Assembly (NCBI GenBank): GCA_025677835.1
Contig: JAIXMR010000108.1
Location: 1-64,000 of the forward strand
Origin: Sporodiniella umbellata
Taxonomy: Eukaryota > Mucoromycota > Mucoromycetes > Mucorales > Rhizopodaceae
Reading direction: 5' to 3'
Length of the DNA: 64,000 nt
Shown here: positions 44,786-57,700 of the stretch, piece after piece
How positions within the stretch are numbered: the first letter of the stretch is position 1
How the letters are laid out: each line of letters begins with the position of its first letter
Program-made: the position numbers and the translations under genes
Notes under the pieces: model-generated
Databases searched by the model: none
Told to the model about the DNA's origin: nothing
Seen by the model: only the letters and a program-made list of their open reading frames with translations

Positions 44786-46275
44786 TTTTTTACCGGAGAA
44801 AAAGACTTAAAACTTAAGAGAGCCGATTTTGTATATTTATGATTATAAATTTCTGCTTCAACTGGAATGAAAAGTCAAGATAAAAAGGACAGTTCAAAAA
44901 AGAAGTATTGGAATTATTTATTTAGTTGATATATTGCGCATATGGCTATCTTCTGCCTTTTTATCTATTTGGTCACAAACTGTTGTTGAAAACTAGCTTT
45001 TGAAAATACAGACGAGCAGGGGAAAAAAGTTAAAAAGGAGCAAACACAGTAAAAATTGAGCAACATAAGGATTCGGAAGATTGATTGAAAATACATTCAT
45101 GCTAATTTGTAAGCTTTTGATCTTAAATGTTCTTAAACATCATTGTGTTTATTCTAAGAAACATATAAGCTGGTGGTGTCTTGCAGCAATCTGAAGCAAG
45201 TATACCAATGCAAGAAGCACCATCTACCCATGACTATAAATACACTAAATCAGGTTTTTACAAGGCTCTTTATCGTTTACCAATAGTCTATTTTGGCTCC
45301 TTTTTTTGAGAATCGAAGAATAAAAAAAGAGAGAAACTTTTTTTTTCGAGATAGAAAGCCCGAGTGCTATGTAATCCCGGATTGATTTCTAGTTATCGAT
45401 TATTCAATAAACTGTATCGTATGCCTATATGCATATTTGCTGTTAAAAATTTGTTTATATTAGGACCTAAATAGTTGTTGATGGTCAACTAAAAGCAAAC
45501 AAACGGGAAAAATAGTATCAAATAAACAAACAAAATGACAAACGAAAAAAAATCAGTTGTTTATACAGCTTTTTAACAGAGTTGTATTTTTTAGACATTT
45601 CCCAAGATACAAAGTAAACAGGCTAGCAAGAGGCTTTGTTTTATTTATTTATTGATTTTAAACTAGCTTTCTTTAGAGAAATAGATCAAATGGATCATAT
45701 ACGTTTATAAAAGATAAGGTACATTTACTGTGTGTAACTTGAAGGGCTGTAGTTCCGTTGCTTCTAAAGTAACTCCAAGGATGTATGAGTAACGGCTGTT
45801 TTGGTTGACAACAATGCCTCCCTATTTTATGTTCTTTTTGTGGTCAAACTCTGTGGATAAAAAACTAACATAGAGCTTGGATGGTCTATTGTTTTAAAAA
45901 TACAGTTTCGAAGGAATCACAAAAAACAACGTGCCAAATACTAGGAAAGACCAAGCAGTGTTTGATAAAAGGGGGCTCATTATTATTTCATAGATGTACT
46001 ATGAGCTGAAAAAAAAAACCATACCCAAACAGGAGGTTTTTTTCGATGAGGTCGATTTGATGCAAATAATAAATCAAAACACTCCATTTGACGCCTTTAA
46101 ATCCAAACTCACCAACAAATCAAAATCCCTCAGTTTTTACAAAATCAAGTGAAGATGCTACGAATCCAGAGCCATTCGGACTTTATTTTTTTTTTTTTTT
46201 TCGAGGACTATAAAAAAAGCTTGGTACTTTTCTTCTCCCCCTAGCTTTTTCGTAATTTTTTTAACTTTTACGATA
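44786..46275. other. Intergenic, one exon-like segment
   Basis: AT-rich. At 45187-45309 a plus-strand segment after a TTGCAG acceptor-like site reads QQSEASIPMQEAPSTHDYKY and ends in TGA; it looks like a terminal exon, but no matching upstream exon is clear. A short ATG frame at 44866 (MKSQDKKDSSKKKYWNYLF) could be its start. Confidence 0.35.
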
Positions 46276-46927
46276 ATGAAGTTCTTCAAATCTGTTCATA
46301 CGTTCCAATACGAATGGAACTTGGTCTCAGCAGCGCAATGGCAGAAATACCCCAACGACCATTGTCCACACGTACAACATGTGGATGTATTGGATAGAAA
46401 TATAGACCCTGAAACAGGTGTGCTAACCACTGAAAGATTGATTACCGTCAAACAAAATGTACCCAGGATTATCCTAAAGGTATAGGATTTGACAGAATCT
46501 AGGCCTGTTTAACTGATGTGTTTTTTAGATTATGGGGGCTGGAGAAACACAATACGTCCGAGAAATCTCTCGCATTGACCCTAAAGCCAAGACGTTTACC
46601 CTTACTAGCGAAAACCTTTCTTTATGTAACATTATGAAATGTAACGAAGAAATCTCCTATGTTGTCTCTCCCGAAGATCCAGAAAAGTAAATAGTTGCCA
46701 CATAAAAAAAAGAAGTTTGTTAACATTTCTATAGAACACAATTCACACAACAAGCAACAATGACAGTCGGCAGCCTGTTCTCTCGATGGGAGAGTATCAT
46801 TGAAGACTTTTCAATCAAAAGATTCCAACAAAACGCCCAAGTAGGTAGAGAAGGCTTTCTCCATGTTTTAGAACGCTTTGTAAATATGACAGAATCGGCT
46901 AAACAAGGCGTACCTGCAACACAATAA
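46276..46927 (+). CDS. PRELI/MSF1-domain lipid-transfer protein (Ups family)
   Basis: Intermembrane-space phospholipid carrier of the Ups1/2/3 (PRELID/Slowmo) family, which works with Mdm35. Exons 46276-46479, 46529-46686 and 46735-46927 give 184 residues. Motifs: MKFFKSVHTFQYEWNLVSAA start, WQKYPNDHCPHVQHVDVLDR, TTERLITVKQNVPRIILKI, YVREISRIDPKAKTFTLTSE and NLSLCNIMKCNEEISYVVSP, then a C-terminal helix ending in ATQ. The N-terminal FxHxxxYxW pattern and the TERL motif are characteristic. It is closer to Ups2/Slowmo than Ups1 from the TERLITVKQ region, but this is a judgement without a tree. Confidence 0.93.
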
Positions 46928-49881
46928 CTTTAGAGGAAGAGAAAAAATATTTATTTGTACATAAAAAAGTTTTTTTTTTTCTGTTTTCGACCAATAGACA
47001 GTTTCAAACTAGGGGGGAAATGTTTTTCCTCAGCCAAAAAAAAAGAAAAAATAGAAAGCAGCTTGGAAAAGAGAAAAAGGGGGAGCCTAACAATGTCAGC
47101 AAGATATACTCATTTGCTAGTTCGTTATCTATTTTGCTACTATTGAAACATAACATACTAAAATCCGGCACTACTCACTTTAAAGTTAAGACTGCTTTTT
47201 GTTAACGAGTCTTAACTCATTCAAGAGTATACTTTGTACTACCGCTATAACCAATCAGATTTTGAGACGGCTTTACTTTTGTGAATAGGTGATTCAGCAC
47301 TCTAGGCACCCGTACTGAGCCTACGCATAAAATGAGCCAATTCTCAGTTTATAAAAAGTACTGTTAGGAACCACGAAAAAAGATACTATCGTGGCTACTC
47401 AAGTAGCTTTATGGTAAGGTAGGCCTATTTATTAACAGTGAGATTATGCTCGGATAGTAGCAGGCTCCTGCTGAAAGATAAGCATGACGTAAAATGCGCA
47501 TGAAATGGGCAAAGGTTGCAGTGAAAGTGTTAAGCTTTGATACAGAAATAACAAGCGTACTAAAATAAAACAAAAGTTGTTGGCCCTTTTGCATGCAGAC
47601 AGCATACAATATGTCAAACTTAGCTGTTTTAAAAACAACAGCTGTATATGATAATGTCTTTGAAAGAACTACAAGATATGTACGCATTCAGCTTAAATCG
47701 TCCACCAGCTAGCGATCAACTCATTAAGTCACGACACTAGACAGAAAAAAAAAGGTAAAACACTGTTGTCGATATCTACTTTTACGCGATTGACAAAAAC
47801 GACTGCCGGGTTACTCGAAATACAGTTTGTAATTCAATTCTTGTAAACGAGCTGTTTTTGACAAAATAGACAGGAGTTAGTTTTATTCAAGTTTATATGT
47901 CAACTTGAAAGATTATAAAAAAACGCAATCTCAAGCTTATTAAACTAGTTGTGAAGATATTGATTTTTTGCGACTACTTTTCATATCCCAAGCACAATAG
48001 CTTCTAGACTAACGGCTGTTCTGGAAGAAAGCTATTTCAAGTGTTTGAATCTTACATAATCAGCTCGCTAGCTATTTCTAAAGACTAAACCTTGAAAAGT
48101 CTCTTACGTAAGTTATCCATTGGGAGCTTGCTTCGTTCACTAGAAAAGACCTTTGAAGCATAAACTTATTTATCAAACAAACCCTTCATTACCAACAAAC
48201 AAGCTTATACTAAGTACAGTAAGGGACGAGAGCGCTATGACCTGCAGCTTTTTTTTTAAAAATAATTAAAAAAGGCCATGTTTGCTTTATATAACGCCGC
48301 GTTGTTTGTTTACCTTTGGTCTATGGAAACTAATATCAAAGATGCACATGGACCTCTTTTTTGCTCATTATTGTTCCCATTTTTTGAAAAATTAGCACAA
48401 TCATCACCTTGGCTGTTACAAATAAAGTATGAGAAATTGGCTACAAAAAGGCCAGCACTTCCTAATCAAGGAAAGTTGACCAATGCCCCATAAGCCTTTG
48501 AAAGGATTGCGATCGCTAGGCTGTTTAAAGTAAATCAAGTTCCATATAATAACGTAAAACAAGCTAAAAATGGAGGCCAAAGCTACAAAAGAAAGAAAAG
48601 TCAAGGTGTATGATCATCACTTAAAAAAGAGTAGTTTTTAGTTAACAAAAAACCGCCCTGAGCGTTGAAACGACTGCTGAAGCTAATATAGCCAAAAAGG
48701 CGTATTTGGGTACTATGGAAAAAGCTATCTGCTCTTTTTTGTCAAAGCAATCAGTATCGTTCTGCTTGTTCCCATGAGTTCTGATAGACCAGCAGGACAC
48801 ACAAAAACCCAAGTATATAAAAAGCGCAGCTTATAGATTTTTGCAAAAGGCGGTTTTTGTCACCTGTGTTTCTAGACAGACCCTATACCTTTGAAACTGA
48901 GCCAAAATCATCAGACCATAGCCATGACAAGTATGTTGATTCTATTCAAGTGACTTTTGATGACAGCAAGACAACACATGCTTAAAGTAAGAAGATAAAG
49001 ATCTGGCATTTTCATTTAGAATTGATTACAGCTGAGAGGAACAAAAACAAACTTCAATGTCCAAAATGCGAGAAAGAACATTGAAAAGACACTTTGGAAA
49101 ACACTGCGAATCGACAAGCAATTCCGGAAAAAGATAAAAATATAGGTTCTGTCTAGAAACGCAGGTGACAAAGACTGTCCTTAAAAGGAGTAGAAGCCGT
49201 CTTTTGGGAAAAGTTTACAAGCCGCGATTTTTTTTTTTTTAAAAAAAAAAAAGAACCTCCGTCCTTAGGCGTTGCCCTCTCAAAGTATTGTTAACACTAT
49301 TTGTCGGCTATTAAAGCAAACTTTATCTTCTGTTTTGCCGAATCTGCGTTTCAAAAAAAAAAAAAACAAAGCCATTAAGTGTAAACTGCACCTCAAGTGT
49401 TTGCCATTGAGAAGTCTTGATCAGCTATAAAAAGGTTGACTAAAAGCAGTAATATGTTCTTGAATGCATAAAAAAAAACGAAGATTGGTAGGTGGGGTTT
49501 AAATATAGTTGTATGCACACATTTTGTATTTTTCATTAGTGCAAGTTCTTTGTAATCATCATACTTCCGGGTCAACGGACAACTATCAAAAAAAAAGGGG
49601 GGGGGGCTTATGCCTAAACCCTTAAGCAGGCATCTCCGCAAAAATAAGTAAATAAAAAAGAATGTATCTGCGCAATCCTTCCTTGAATAGATCAGCTGGC
49701 ACGCCCATAACGTACACAAAAAGAGAGAGCGAAAAAGGGCTGTGGTACCTTATGAAACAATGACGAATTATGTCTTTTTTCTTTCTTTTTTTCTCTTTTA
49801 CTTTTTTATTTTTATTACTAGCTTTTACTATTTATCCTATTTATTTCTTTATAAGAAAAACATCCACTTTTTATAAAAACA
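46928..49881. other. Gene-poor 2.95 kb with decayed coding pieces
   Basis: No intact gene. Coding-like segments with stops lie at 48278-48493 (membrane-like then basic), about 48655-48780 (ALSVETTAEANIAKKAYLG) and 48868-48990 (FLDRPYTFETEPKSSDHSHD), beside the inverted repeat at 48.85-49.18 kb. They suggest a decayed gene or transposon. Confidence 0.45.
48846..49184. mobile_element. Candidate MITE-like inverted-repeat element
   Basis: Arms at 48856-48886 and 49141-49171 are inverted copies of about 31 bp with two mismatches (core TTTGTCACCTG, GTTTCTAGACAGA); similarity extends weakly outward to about 48846 and 49184. The 254-bp spacer carries coding-like but interrupted sequence. I see no clear target-site duplication, so a mobile origin is inference; a folded transcript is an alternative. 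Confidence 0.4.
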
Positions 49882-51128
49882 ATGAGCTCAAACAGCAAAT
49901 CTTACAACTGGTTTCTTAATTGGTTTACTCAGTGGAAGCAGAAACCCGAAAAGAAGGAAGACGAAGTAGAGCCCAGGCCGAGTATTACTGTTTCTATAGC
50001 TTCTGACAGAACACAACAAACAACAGGTTCTTGGACTTCAGACGACCAATCGAGACGCGACAGTATGGATATCCGAGCCAAAAAGCGATATTTTCACTGG
50101 CCGCATCGACATAGTCCCAGAACATATGAAACCGACTTTTTTCGTCATAGACACTCTGTCTCCTCTACCCCCTCTATCCTTTCGCCGCCCTGCTCACCCC
50201 ACTTTGCACCTTTTATCCCTGAAGAAGAGATCAGCCATTGTTTGCTAGAAGAGCACAGAAAGGAAAGGTGGAAGATGAATCCTGATTTGATCAAGCTTGT
50301 TTTGGATGGGTAACAGTTCACAAAATGACATTTTTATATGTACACAAGCCTAATTCTTCTAAAATAGATTCTTTACGACAACCATCAGTGGCTTTGTACC
50401 ACCCTCGTTCTCAAGCCAAAGCCAGATACTTCAAGTAGGGTACGTACCTCATAAAAGTAATACATATCCATCTCTCTATGTATGTATGTATATAAAAGCT
50501 TATCTATAGATGTGGCGATGCAGCATGGGCTCTAGACATAGCCTCAGCATATCCCAGGTGGAACGTGATCGGACTGGAGGATCACAAGAGCTGCCGTGCT
50601 CTCTTACCTAGTCATATACCCAAAAACTTTCAGTGGATAGAATGTGAGGACCTCTTGCAAGGTCTGAAACGACTACCGAGCAACTCATTTGATTTCATCA
50701 GCTGTCGGTTTCTGTTGTTCAGCCTTTCCTTAGAAACCTATCGACAGGTCGTGGACGCATGTCGCCGACTGCTCAAACCTGAAAGTGGCTATGTTGAATG
50801 CATCGAGCTGGACTTGCGCATCTACTATCAACGCCTTGTATCAGTGCCTACTCAAGCAAGTGGGCTTAACAGCGCCTTGATGGAACAAATCGAACTGGAC
50901 GGACGGGACCCACGCTTGGGACGAAAACTACAAAAGATGGGAGAGTCAGGTTACATCTCGATCCCTTTGGGCATTTGGGGCGGAAAACTAGGTGTGATGT
51001 TTAAGGACGATTTATATGTTTTAATGGAGACTGTGCTGAAGGACCGTCAGCAGATACCGGCTTTAGAGAAAGAGTTGGATTTGAACCGTGCGTTTATGAA
51101 CCTGCATCTTGTCGTCATCCCCTCTTAA
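49882..51128 (+). CDS. SAM-dependent methyltransferase, UMTA/LaeA-like
   Basis: Exons 49882-50309, 50368-50439 and 50510-51128 give 372 residues. The Ser/Arg-rich N terminus (about 1-125) is disordered. The class I methyltransferase fold starts at about residue 160: ILQVGCGDAAWALDIASAYP (SAM-binding G-x-G region, rebuilt at the second splice), WNVIGLEDHK (acidic residue ending strand 2), FDFISCRFLLFSLSLETYRQ and RRLLKPESGYVECIELDL. The pattern is that of the fungal UMTA family with LaeA-type regulators; the substrate is unknown. The gene ends TAA at 51126-51128, and these bases overlap the stop codon of the convergent alpha-mannosidase gene. Confidence 0.82.
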
Positions 51129-53201
51129 ATTCCATCCCAGTTCCAGTGTCGGCGGATGAATGGGTGCGCTTCAGTATTCAACACAAATTTGTCCAGCGAG
51201 AGCATGTCAGGCGGACTAAACAATAAATAAAGATATTTAAATGTTTCTGCGAACAAGAAACTTTCCATCGAGTCTATCTGATTTCCCTCCTTCTTCTCTC
51301 GATCTACATCCTCAATCGCCGCAAAGGCGCTCTCTGTTTTACACCACCGTTCTATGGCTCGGAATATTTCCCAGCCGTATTCTTGGTATCTTTGTTCGCC
51401 CGTCATTCGATAAAGAATAAATAAACTCTCCAACGTTTCTGGTCTTAACAGGTACCGTTCATCTCCAAAATAGAGGGTCTCTGGCCTTGCTCGTGCCTTG
51501 GGTAGCTGGTATTCTATGTCGTATTCCTTTTGCTTTTGTTCTGCCCTTTTTTCTCTTTTTTCTTCCGTTTTCTCTTCATACCACCAATCTCGAGCGTGAT
51601 TCAATATTTCTTTGCTCTGGTTAAAGGTCAAAGGGTTGTATTTCTCATGTTTATCTATAAACCAGCTTTCGGCACTTAAACCAGTTTTGGTTGTACGGTA
51701 CATGAAAACACATGTCTCTAATAATCTCTTGGCTATTTCCATATCCTCAGGCTCGTTGAACGTCTTGGATCCCATTGCAAGCATCCCAGGAACAAAACAT
51801 GTCTATACATATATATAAACCAAACTTTTCTCACTATCTTACAAGCCGCATTTACCAAATGATCCATAGAATCGTCCGCTTGTTCCTTTTCAGTGTCAAA
51901 TGGCGGCAAAAAGAGCATGTCATATCCGGGGATTTGGCGAAGCATATATTGCTTCATACTACGGATCGACTTCAGATCTACAGCATTAACAAAAAAGTTC
52001 TTGTAAGTCTTGTGAATAGAGCTCTTCCTTTTTTTTTTTATCTTACACATTTTTCCATATTGGGGCTTCTTTCCATCTGTCAAAAGATACTGCTTTAAAA
52101 AGTATTCGAACGCACTGTCTCCCATTGCACCAAATGTCGTTGTTTCTATATAAAAGCATAAATACCGATTGCTCAAAGGTATTGCTTACCGTCTCTGAAT
52201 CTTCCTTTTTCAGTGTCTATTCTGGTTGGATAAAGGCCTTGGATATACATACCGTGTTCGTATCCCATTGTGTCCAACAAATCAGTGACGGCCTGTGCTT
52301 TTTGTATGTATATATCCTTGCCAGTGAACTTCGAGAGCATCATGAATTCCAGTTGGACAGTGCCTGCTTCTGCAATCAGTGTTTCTTCATGAATCGACAT
52401 ATTACTTCAGATATATAAATGTAGCATTAACAAATGTTTTAGACAGGCTTATTTATCTTTTGTGTTCATAAATATATACCGGACTGGGTTCCAAAGATGG
52501 GTGGGTAAGCCTGAAAGGGTATCAAAAGCGGGCAAAAGAACCTGTGCTAGTTTTTCAGCTTGATTCAGGTACATGGGCGTTTTTCGTTCAGTTAGGTCAT
52601 AGGCACTTAACAAACCTCCCAGATAACGAATGACAGACTCAAACACGTTAAGATCCTCATCCACCATAAAATCAATTTTGCGAATTAATGGAACCAACTC
52701 GCTCACTTCATTGTCTAAACCCATCACTAATAGTGTACTCAAAGAATCTATCATGGTAGCGCCCCAGCCTCCAAAAGGATCGTGCGTCTTGTTAGTTAAA
52801 GGTTTAAGTTCATCATGTCCCAAAGCATATGTTTCTAATAAAAAGCATTCAACAAAATTCAACAAAAATAAAAATAAAAAAGACAAAAAAAGTAGCAATT
52901 TACTGTATCCTTGCCAACCGTGCAAAAAAGCATCTTTAATAGCCTCTCTTCTTCTCTCCCTATAGACTGTATATTCGGATGGCTCAGGTTCAAACATGTG
53001 TTGTAGTCGAGGTAGGACAGAAGAAAACCCACCGTGACCATCCAATACAGACTGCTTTCTGGGTAGAGGTCGGGAAGGCAGCGGTCCAGGAACCTTCTTT
53101 TGAAGTATCTGTGGCTCCCTTCTCATCATCAGAAAAGTCCCCCGAATGGAAATCAATACTAAGCATATTATTACTATCAGTAGCTTTTTGGACTTGATCA
53201 T
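51125..53201 (-). CDS. Class I alpha-1,2-mannosidase (GH47), type II membrane protein
   Basis: Trims alpha-1,2 mannose from N-glycans in the ER/Golgi. Exons 53201-52904, 52834-52480, 52404-52190, 52145-52047, 51977-51856 and 51802-51125 give 588 residues. An N-terminal signal anchor (about 7-19, LLIVIICLVLISI) and stem are followed by GH47 motifs: YALGHDELKPL, DPFGGWGATMIDSLSTLLVM, FESVIRYLGGLLSAYDL, AEAGTVQLEFMML, AMGDSAFEYFLKQYLL, MDHLTCFVPGMLAMG, RPETLESLFILYRMTG, ESFLFAETFKYLYLLF and LNTEAHP with the calcium-binding Thr. I start at the ATG 53201 because it gives a normal type II anchor. Mns1-like or Golgi class cannot be separated by eye. Confidence 0.94.
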
Positions 53202-53426
53202 ATTAGTATAGAGATATTTATAAAAGGCACAAAATAAAAAATAAAACAAAATAAAAAAGGAAAACAAAAGCGGAGTAAGGCAACTCAACATGAAGGTTGA
53301 ACAGGTGCAGTGTGCGGTGTGACTTGTTTTGTGACCCGATTTTCACCTTTTTTTTTTTCTTTTTTTTAAAAAAATCTTTTTTTTTTTTTTTTTTGGAATC
53401 ATCAACACTCATCTTTTTTATTGATC

Positions 53427-54767
53427 ATGCCCGTCACCAGAAAATCAGTAGCAAAGAAAGTGGTCGAAAAGGAACCCGTTGCAAAGAAAGTAATTGCTAA
53501 AAAAGCAACTGAAAAGAAGCCTGCTATTAAGAAGGCTGTTAAGAAAGAACTCGATACTAAAAAAGAGGATGCTGAAAAGAAGCCCGTTGAAAAGAAGCCC
53601 GTTGAAAAGAAGCCCGTTGAAAAGAAGCCCGTTGAAAAGAAGCCCGTTGAAAAGAAGCCCGCTGAAAAGAAGCCCGCTGAAAAGAAAACTGTAGAGAAGA
53701 AGCCTGTTGAAAAGAAGACTGCTAATAAAAAGCCTGTTGAAAAGAAAGCTCTCGAAAGAAAGACTGTTGAAAAGAAAACCGCCACCAAGAATGATACTGT
53801 TGCCAAAAAGGTAGAGAAAAAAACTGTCTCTGCCAAAGAACCTGCAAAGAAGGTAGAAAAGAAAACTGTTGCTAAAAAAATGGTTAAGAAAGAACCTGCC
53901 CAAAAAAAAAAGGCTGCTGCCAAAAAAGTTACGAAGGCCGATGAAGGTTTAGAGTCTTCTGACGAAGAAAACTCTGAAGAAGAAGAATTGATCGAACTTC
54001 AAGAAGAAGAATTGAAGAAGGAAATTCTAGGTGATTTAGCCAGCAGTGACGAAGAAGGCGCTACTGAGGATGCTAACGAAAGCAAAGACGCTGTTCCTTT
54101 GGACGAAGAAAAGTTAAAGGAGAGTATGAAAGAAACAAAGGCCACTTTCGACAAAAAAAGCAAAACCAAGGTACTTATATATATGTTTCTGTGTGTATTT
54201 AAAGAATTTTGTACTGACTATTTTCTTTCACAGCGTGTTCGTAAGCCTGCTGGAGGTGTGATTTATTTGGGTCGCATTCCTCACGGTTTCTATGAAAAGG
54301 AAATGAAAGCATACTTTAAGCAGTTTGGATCTGTTGGTAGAGTTCGCGTAGCACGTAGCAGAAAGACTGGTGGTTCAAAGCACTTTGGTTTTGTTGAATT
54401 TAAAGATACTCAAGTAGCCGAAATTGTTGCGGAAACCATGCACAACTATCTCTTGCTTGGACATCTTTTGCAATGTAAGGTGATACCCTCTGAAAAGGTT
54501 CATGATAATCTCTTCCGTATCCCCAAAAGATTTAACGCCTCAAAAACAAATCGCGCTAAGGAAATGATCATGAAAAACAAGAGACTATCCCCAGCAGAAT
54601 TAAAGAAGAAGCACAGCAAATTGATTGCATCCGCTGAAAAAATGCGCAAGTCTTTGAAAGATGCTGGTATTGACTACGATTTCCCTGGATACGTAAGTCC
54701 TTTATAAAGCCTGCTTTTCAAACCAACGCTAACTAACTTGTTTTTGCTTTGTTAATAGAGTGCCTAA
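53427..54767 (+). CDS. NOP15/NIFK-like nucleolar RRM protein
   Basis: RNA-binding factor for 60S subunit assembly (yeast Nop15, human NIFK). Exons 53427-54170, 54234-54692 and 54759-54767 give 403 residues; the last exon adds only SA and the stop. The RRM (about 255-332) has RNP2 VIYLGRI, the family-typical IPHGFYEKEMKAYFKQFG and RNP1 KHFGFVEF, followed by a C-terminal extension LLGHLLQCKVIPSEKVH and NRAKEMIMKNKRLSP seen in this family. The N-terminal 170 residues are an unusual Lys/Glu/Pro/Val-rich tail with pentads EKKPV in tandem, followed by an acidic block (ESSDEENSEEEELIE). The long basic tail is absent from yeast Nop15. Confidence 0.92.
53575..53690 (+). repeat. 15-bp minisatellite in NOP15-like gene
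   Basis: About seven near-identical copies of GAAAAGAAGCCCGTT in tandem encode EKKPV/EKKPA pentads; further degenerate copies continue to about 53780. Copy number can vary in frame because the unit is a multiple of three. Confidence 0.92.
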
Positions 54768-57700
54768 ATTTTGTAAATAAATTTCAATGTTGTAGAATTT
54801 TATAAAAAAAAAAACTTTACAATTTACGCCTTTTTTTTTCTTTGCAAGGTCTTAATATGGTTATTGTAAAACAACTGTCGACAACCGCTTATAAAATATT
54901 ACAACTAGCGCATGTTTATATTTTAAGAACTGTACACATATTTTAGTAGCAGCCCTCATGTCGATCGAGAGTAATAGTCGGATTTGGGTCCCTTTGTATG
55001 GCCCCTTTTTTAATTTGAATTGTATACATGATCTGACTGTCTAACACTATCGGAAAAAGGCCGTATTCTTTGAACTTCAAACCGAGCTTTTTTCTTTCTT
55101 CTTTTCAGCTTTAAGCAGAGAAATGGTTTTTCTTTTGATTGACTCAAAACCTCTTGATGATATTGGTTTCTCCTTTTTTTTTCTATTCGCTGAAGGATTT
55201 TCTGCTTTCATATATATAAATAATATTCACCCTTACCCAGTTTCAAACAAAAGCTCTAAAAAAAACATAAATAATAATAATGATGTTTATAATAATAGCA
55301 AAGGCGACCAATGAAGATCAAAGAGAGAAAAAATTCAGTGTTATAAGCGATCTCATACATAAGATATAGGAGATACAGTGTTATAATAATGTTGTCTTTT
55401 TGGTGTACACCAATCACATATTGGCTTGGTCCGTTTGACTTTCTTCTTTTTTTTTTTTTTTTTTAGCAAACATACCCTTTATGATTTAAAAGCTGCGTTT
55501 TGATTACTGCAAAGACTGTACACACTGTGTTTATGTTTTCTATTGTTGATAGTGTCTGTATTCTTAAGAATCCAATGTACAACATTGGCAGCGAATACTT
55601 TAAATGTAAGGGGGAAAGTTTGAGTAGAATATGAAGATATAAGGGGCCACTTCCTAGTATTTTTTTGTTTACTTGATTTAAATAAACAAATTCTAACTAT
55701 AAGGTGCTTCGATTCTTACATTTTCTACTCATACAAAGTTAAGCCCGCTACATTAAAAAATAAAAAATTGCTTTTTTTTAAAAGAATTGTACTGTACTTT
55801 TATTTATTTTTAGAAAAAAAGCGCGCCATAAAAGCAACACAGCTATGATCAACAGTTGTTTAGTCATGACAAATCATTAAACTTTCTTTTTTTTTTTGAA
55901 GGGCTACCAATCACTGGTATGGTCTTGCTTTGGAGAATAGTAATAGTTGATTGGATGCCTCTTATCAAGGGCATGGCTATAAAAGAGTGTACAAAGGGTG
56001 AATAAGAATTTCTGATTACCTTTTCAACATTAGCATAAAGCGCCTTTCCTCGGAATGGTAGCTTTCCCTTGCATGATTTCTTCATGTAATGCAGGCTTAC
56101 TATCTTCACTAGAGACTGTTCTTATACATGTTGTACCAAATAAAATTGTCTTTTTGGTACTTGCTTTTCTCAAGAGTGTTGGGAGCACGTAACACTACTG
56201 TCTCATCCAATTTTAAAAAGAATTCCTTATAAAATACTTTGATACTGTTGCAACTAAGAATACTCGCCGGATTGCCAGATTGAGGGTTTTTTTGGTTACC
56301 TAGCTACCCTTAGTCTAATTTTTAAGAATAAAGGCATTAGTTGATAAAGTACAACGTAAAGTACCAATACACCAAGTTACTCTCAATATTTTCTTTTCCT
56401 CCCATTATTATGTATGCCGTAAATGAACAAATATATAGAGATATGGATCGGTCAAATAAAAAGTATAGAGATGCGTTTCACGAGGCTTTTTTTTTAAAAA
56501 AAAATAAAATAAAAGCAGGGTTGTTTACGCAAATTGCTTGGTAATTCACTTGTATGAAGCTCTGAAAACAAGAAAGATGAGATAAAAAAGATTATAATCT
56601 GGGTGTCTGTTTGATATTAGATATCCCTGAGCTTTTTACGGCTAGCTGTCGGCTTTGTATAATATGCAAAGACACTAAAAGTAGTCCGTTTATATTATAT
56701 CTTTACTAATAGAAGATATGCAAAAAGTAGATAAATCTAAATCCATATTATGAAACAATAAACTTAATCTAACGTAGGGAAGACCAGGAATTTATGGTAG
56801 ACACACTTATAAGTTCATTATATAAAGCAAAGTATTTGAAAATAATGATGAGAACATATTAACTGGGGTTCAAAGCCGCATTTAAAATATCTACATTAAG
56901 CAACAGAAAAACTTTTTTTTTGTTTGATAAGCATACACAGTTCATTTTTGCAGTACCAACGAAAAATATCATAGTTGAAGCGTAACTAGTGACCCCAAGT
57001 CAGCTAGTCTTTTAGACTAAAAACTACTAAACAAACCTTGGTTTTAGAGCTCAATGAATGGCTTTTAGCCAGCGAAGATAAGGAATCCTCAACAATAATA
57101 GATTTAAAAGGATTTGTGCCTACAAAGCTTCGTCTTTTGATAGCAACAACATTGAGATTGAGCTTAGCTTCTATATGTATATCCGTACTATGGCTCGCGT
57201 AGGTGATGTCTGGGTTGTTTGAGCAACTTTGCCTCAAGATGTTACCCAATCTAGCTTTTGAAAAACCGGTTGATTGTTGAGACACTAGACAAGTCAGATA
57301 CCTATGCCTGAAAAGGAAATAAAGGATTACGTACAATTTATACAAATTTAAACAAAGTAATAAAAAAACTTGTCCCCTAGGAGTTATTGTTTAAAAAGAA
57401 ATTCTGACATACGAACTTGGTTAGTCAATTCAAGCCTTTCATTTCTTTAATTTTTTTTTAAATTCTGCTATGTTGATATTATATACTTAGCTTCTATAGT
57501 TGATTTTGATTTTAAGGGCCAGCCATTAAAGTGTTGAATTGATTCAAATTTCTGGAAAATAAATTACTGTAGGCCCCTATTTTAAAATGCAGAAATAGCG
57601 TGTTCCACACTGTCAGTGTGCCAACAACAAAATAAAATAAAGTTCCTTCAATGTTATATGAGTAAAGAACAAAATGGGAAGTATTTTGCCTACGAAATGT

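Noticed and set aside
53402..53923. Phe/Ser/Thr-rich minus frame opposite the NOP15-like repeat
   Set aside because: Antisense of the EKKPV minisatellite; repetitive FFSTG content is a by-product.
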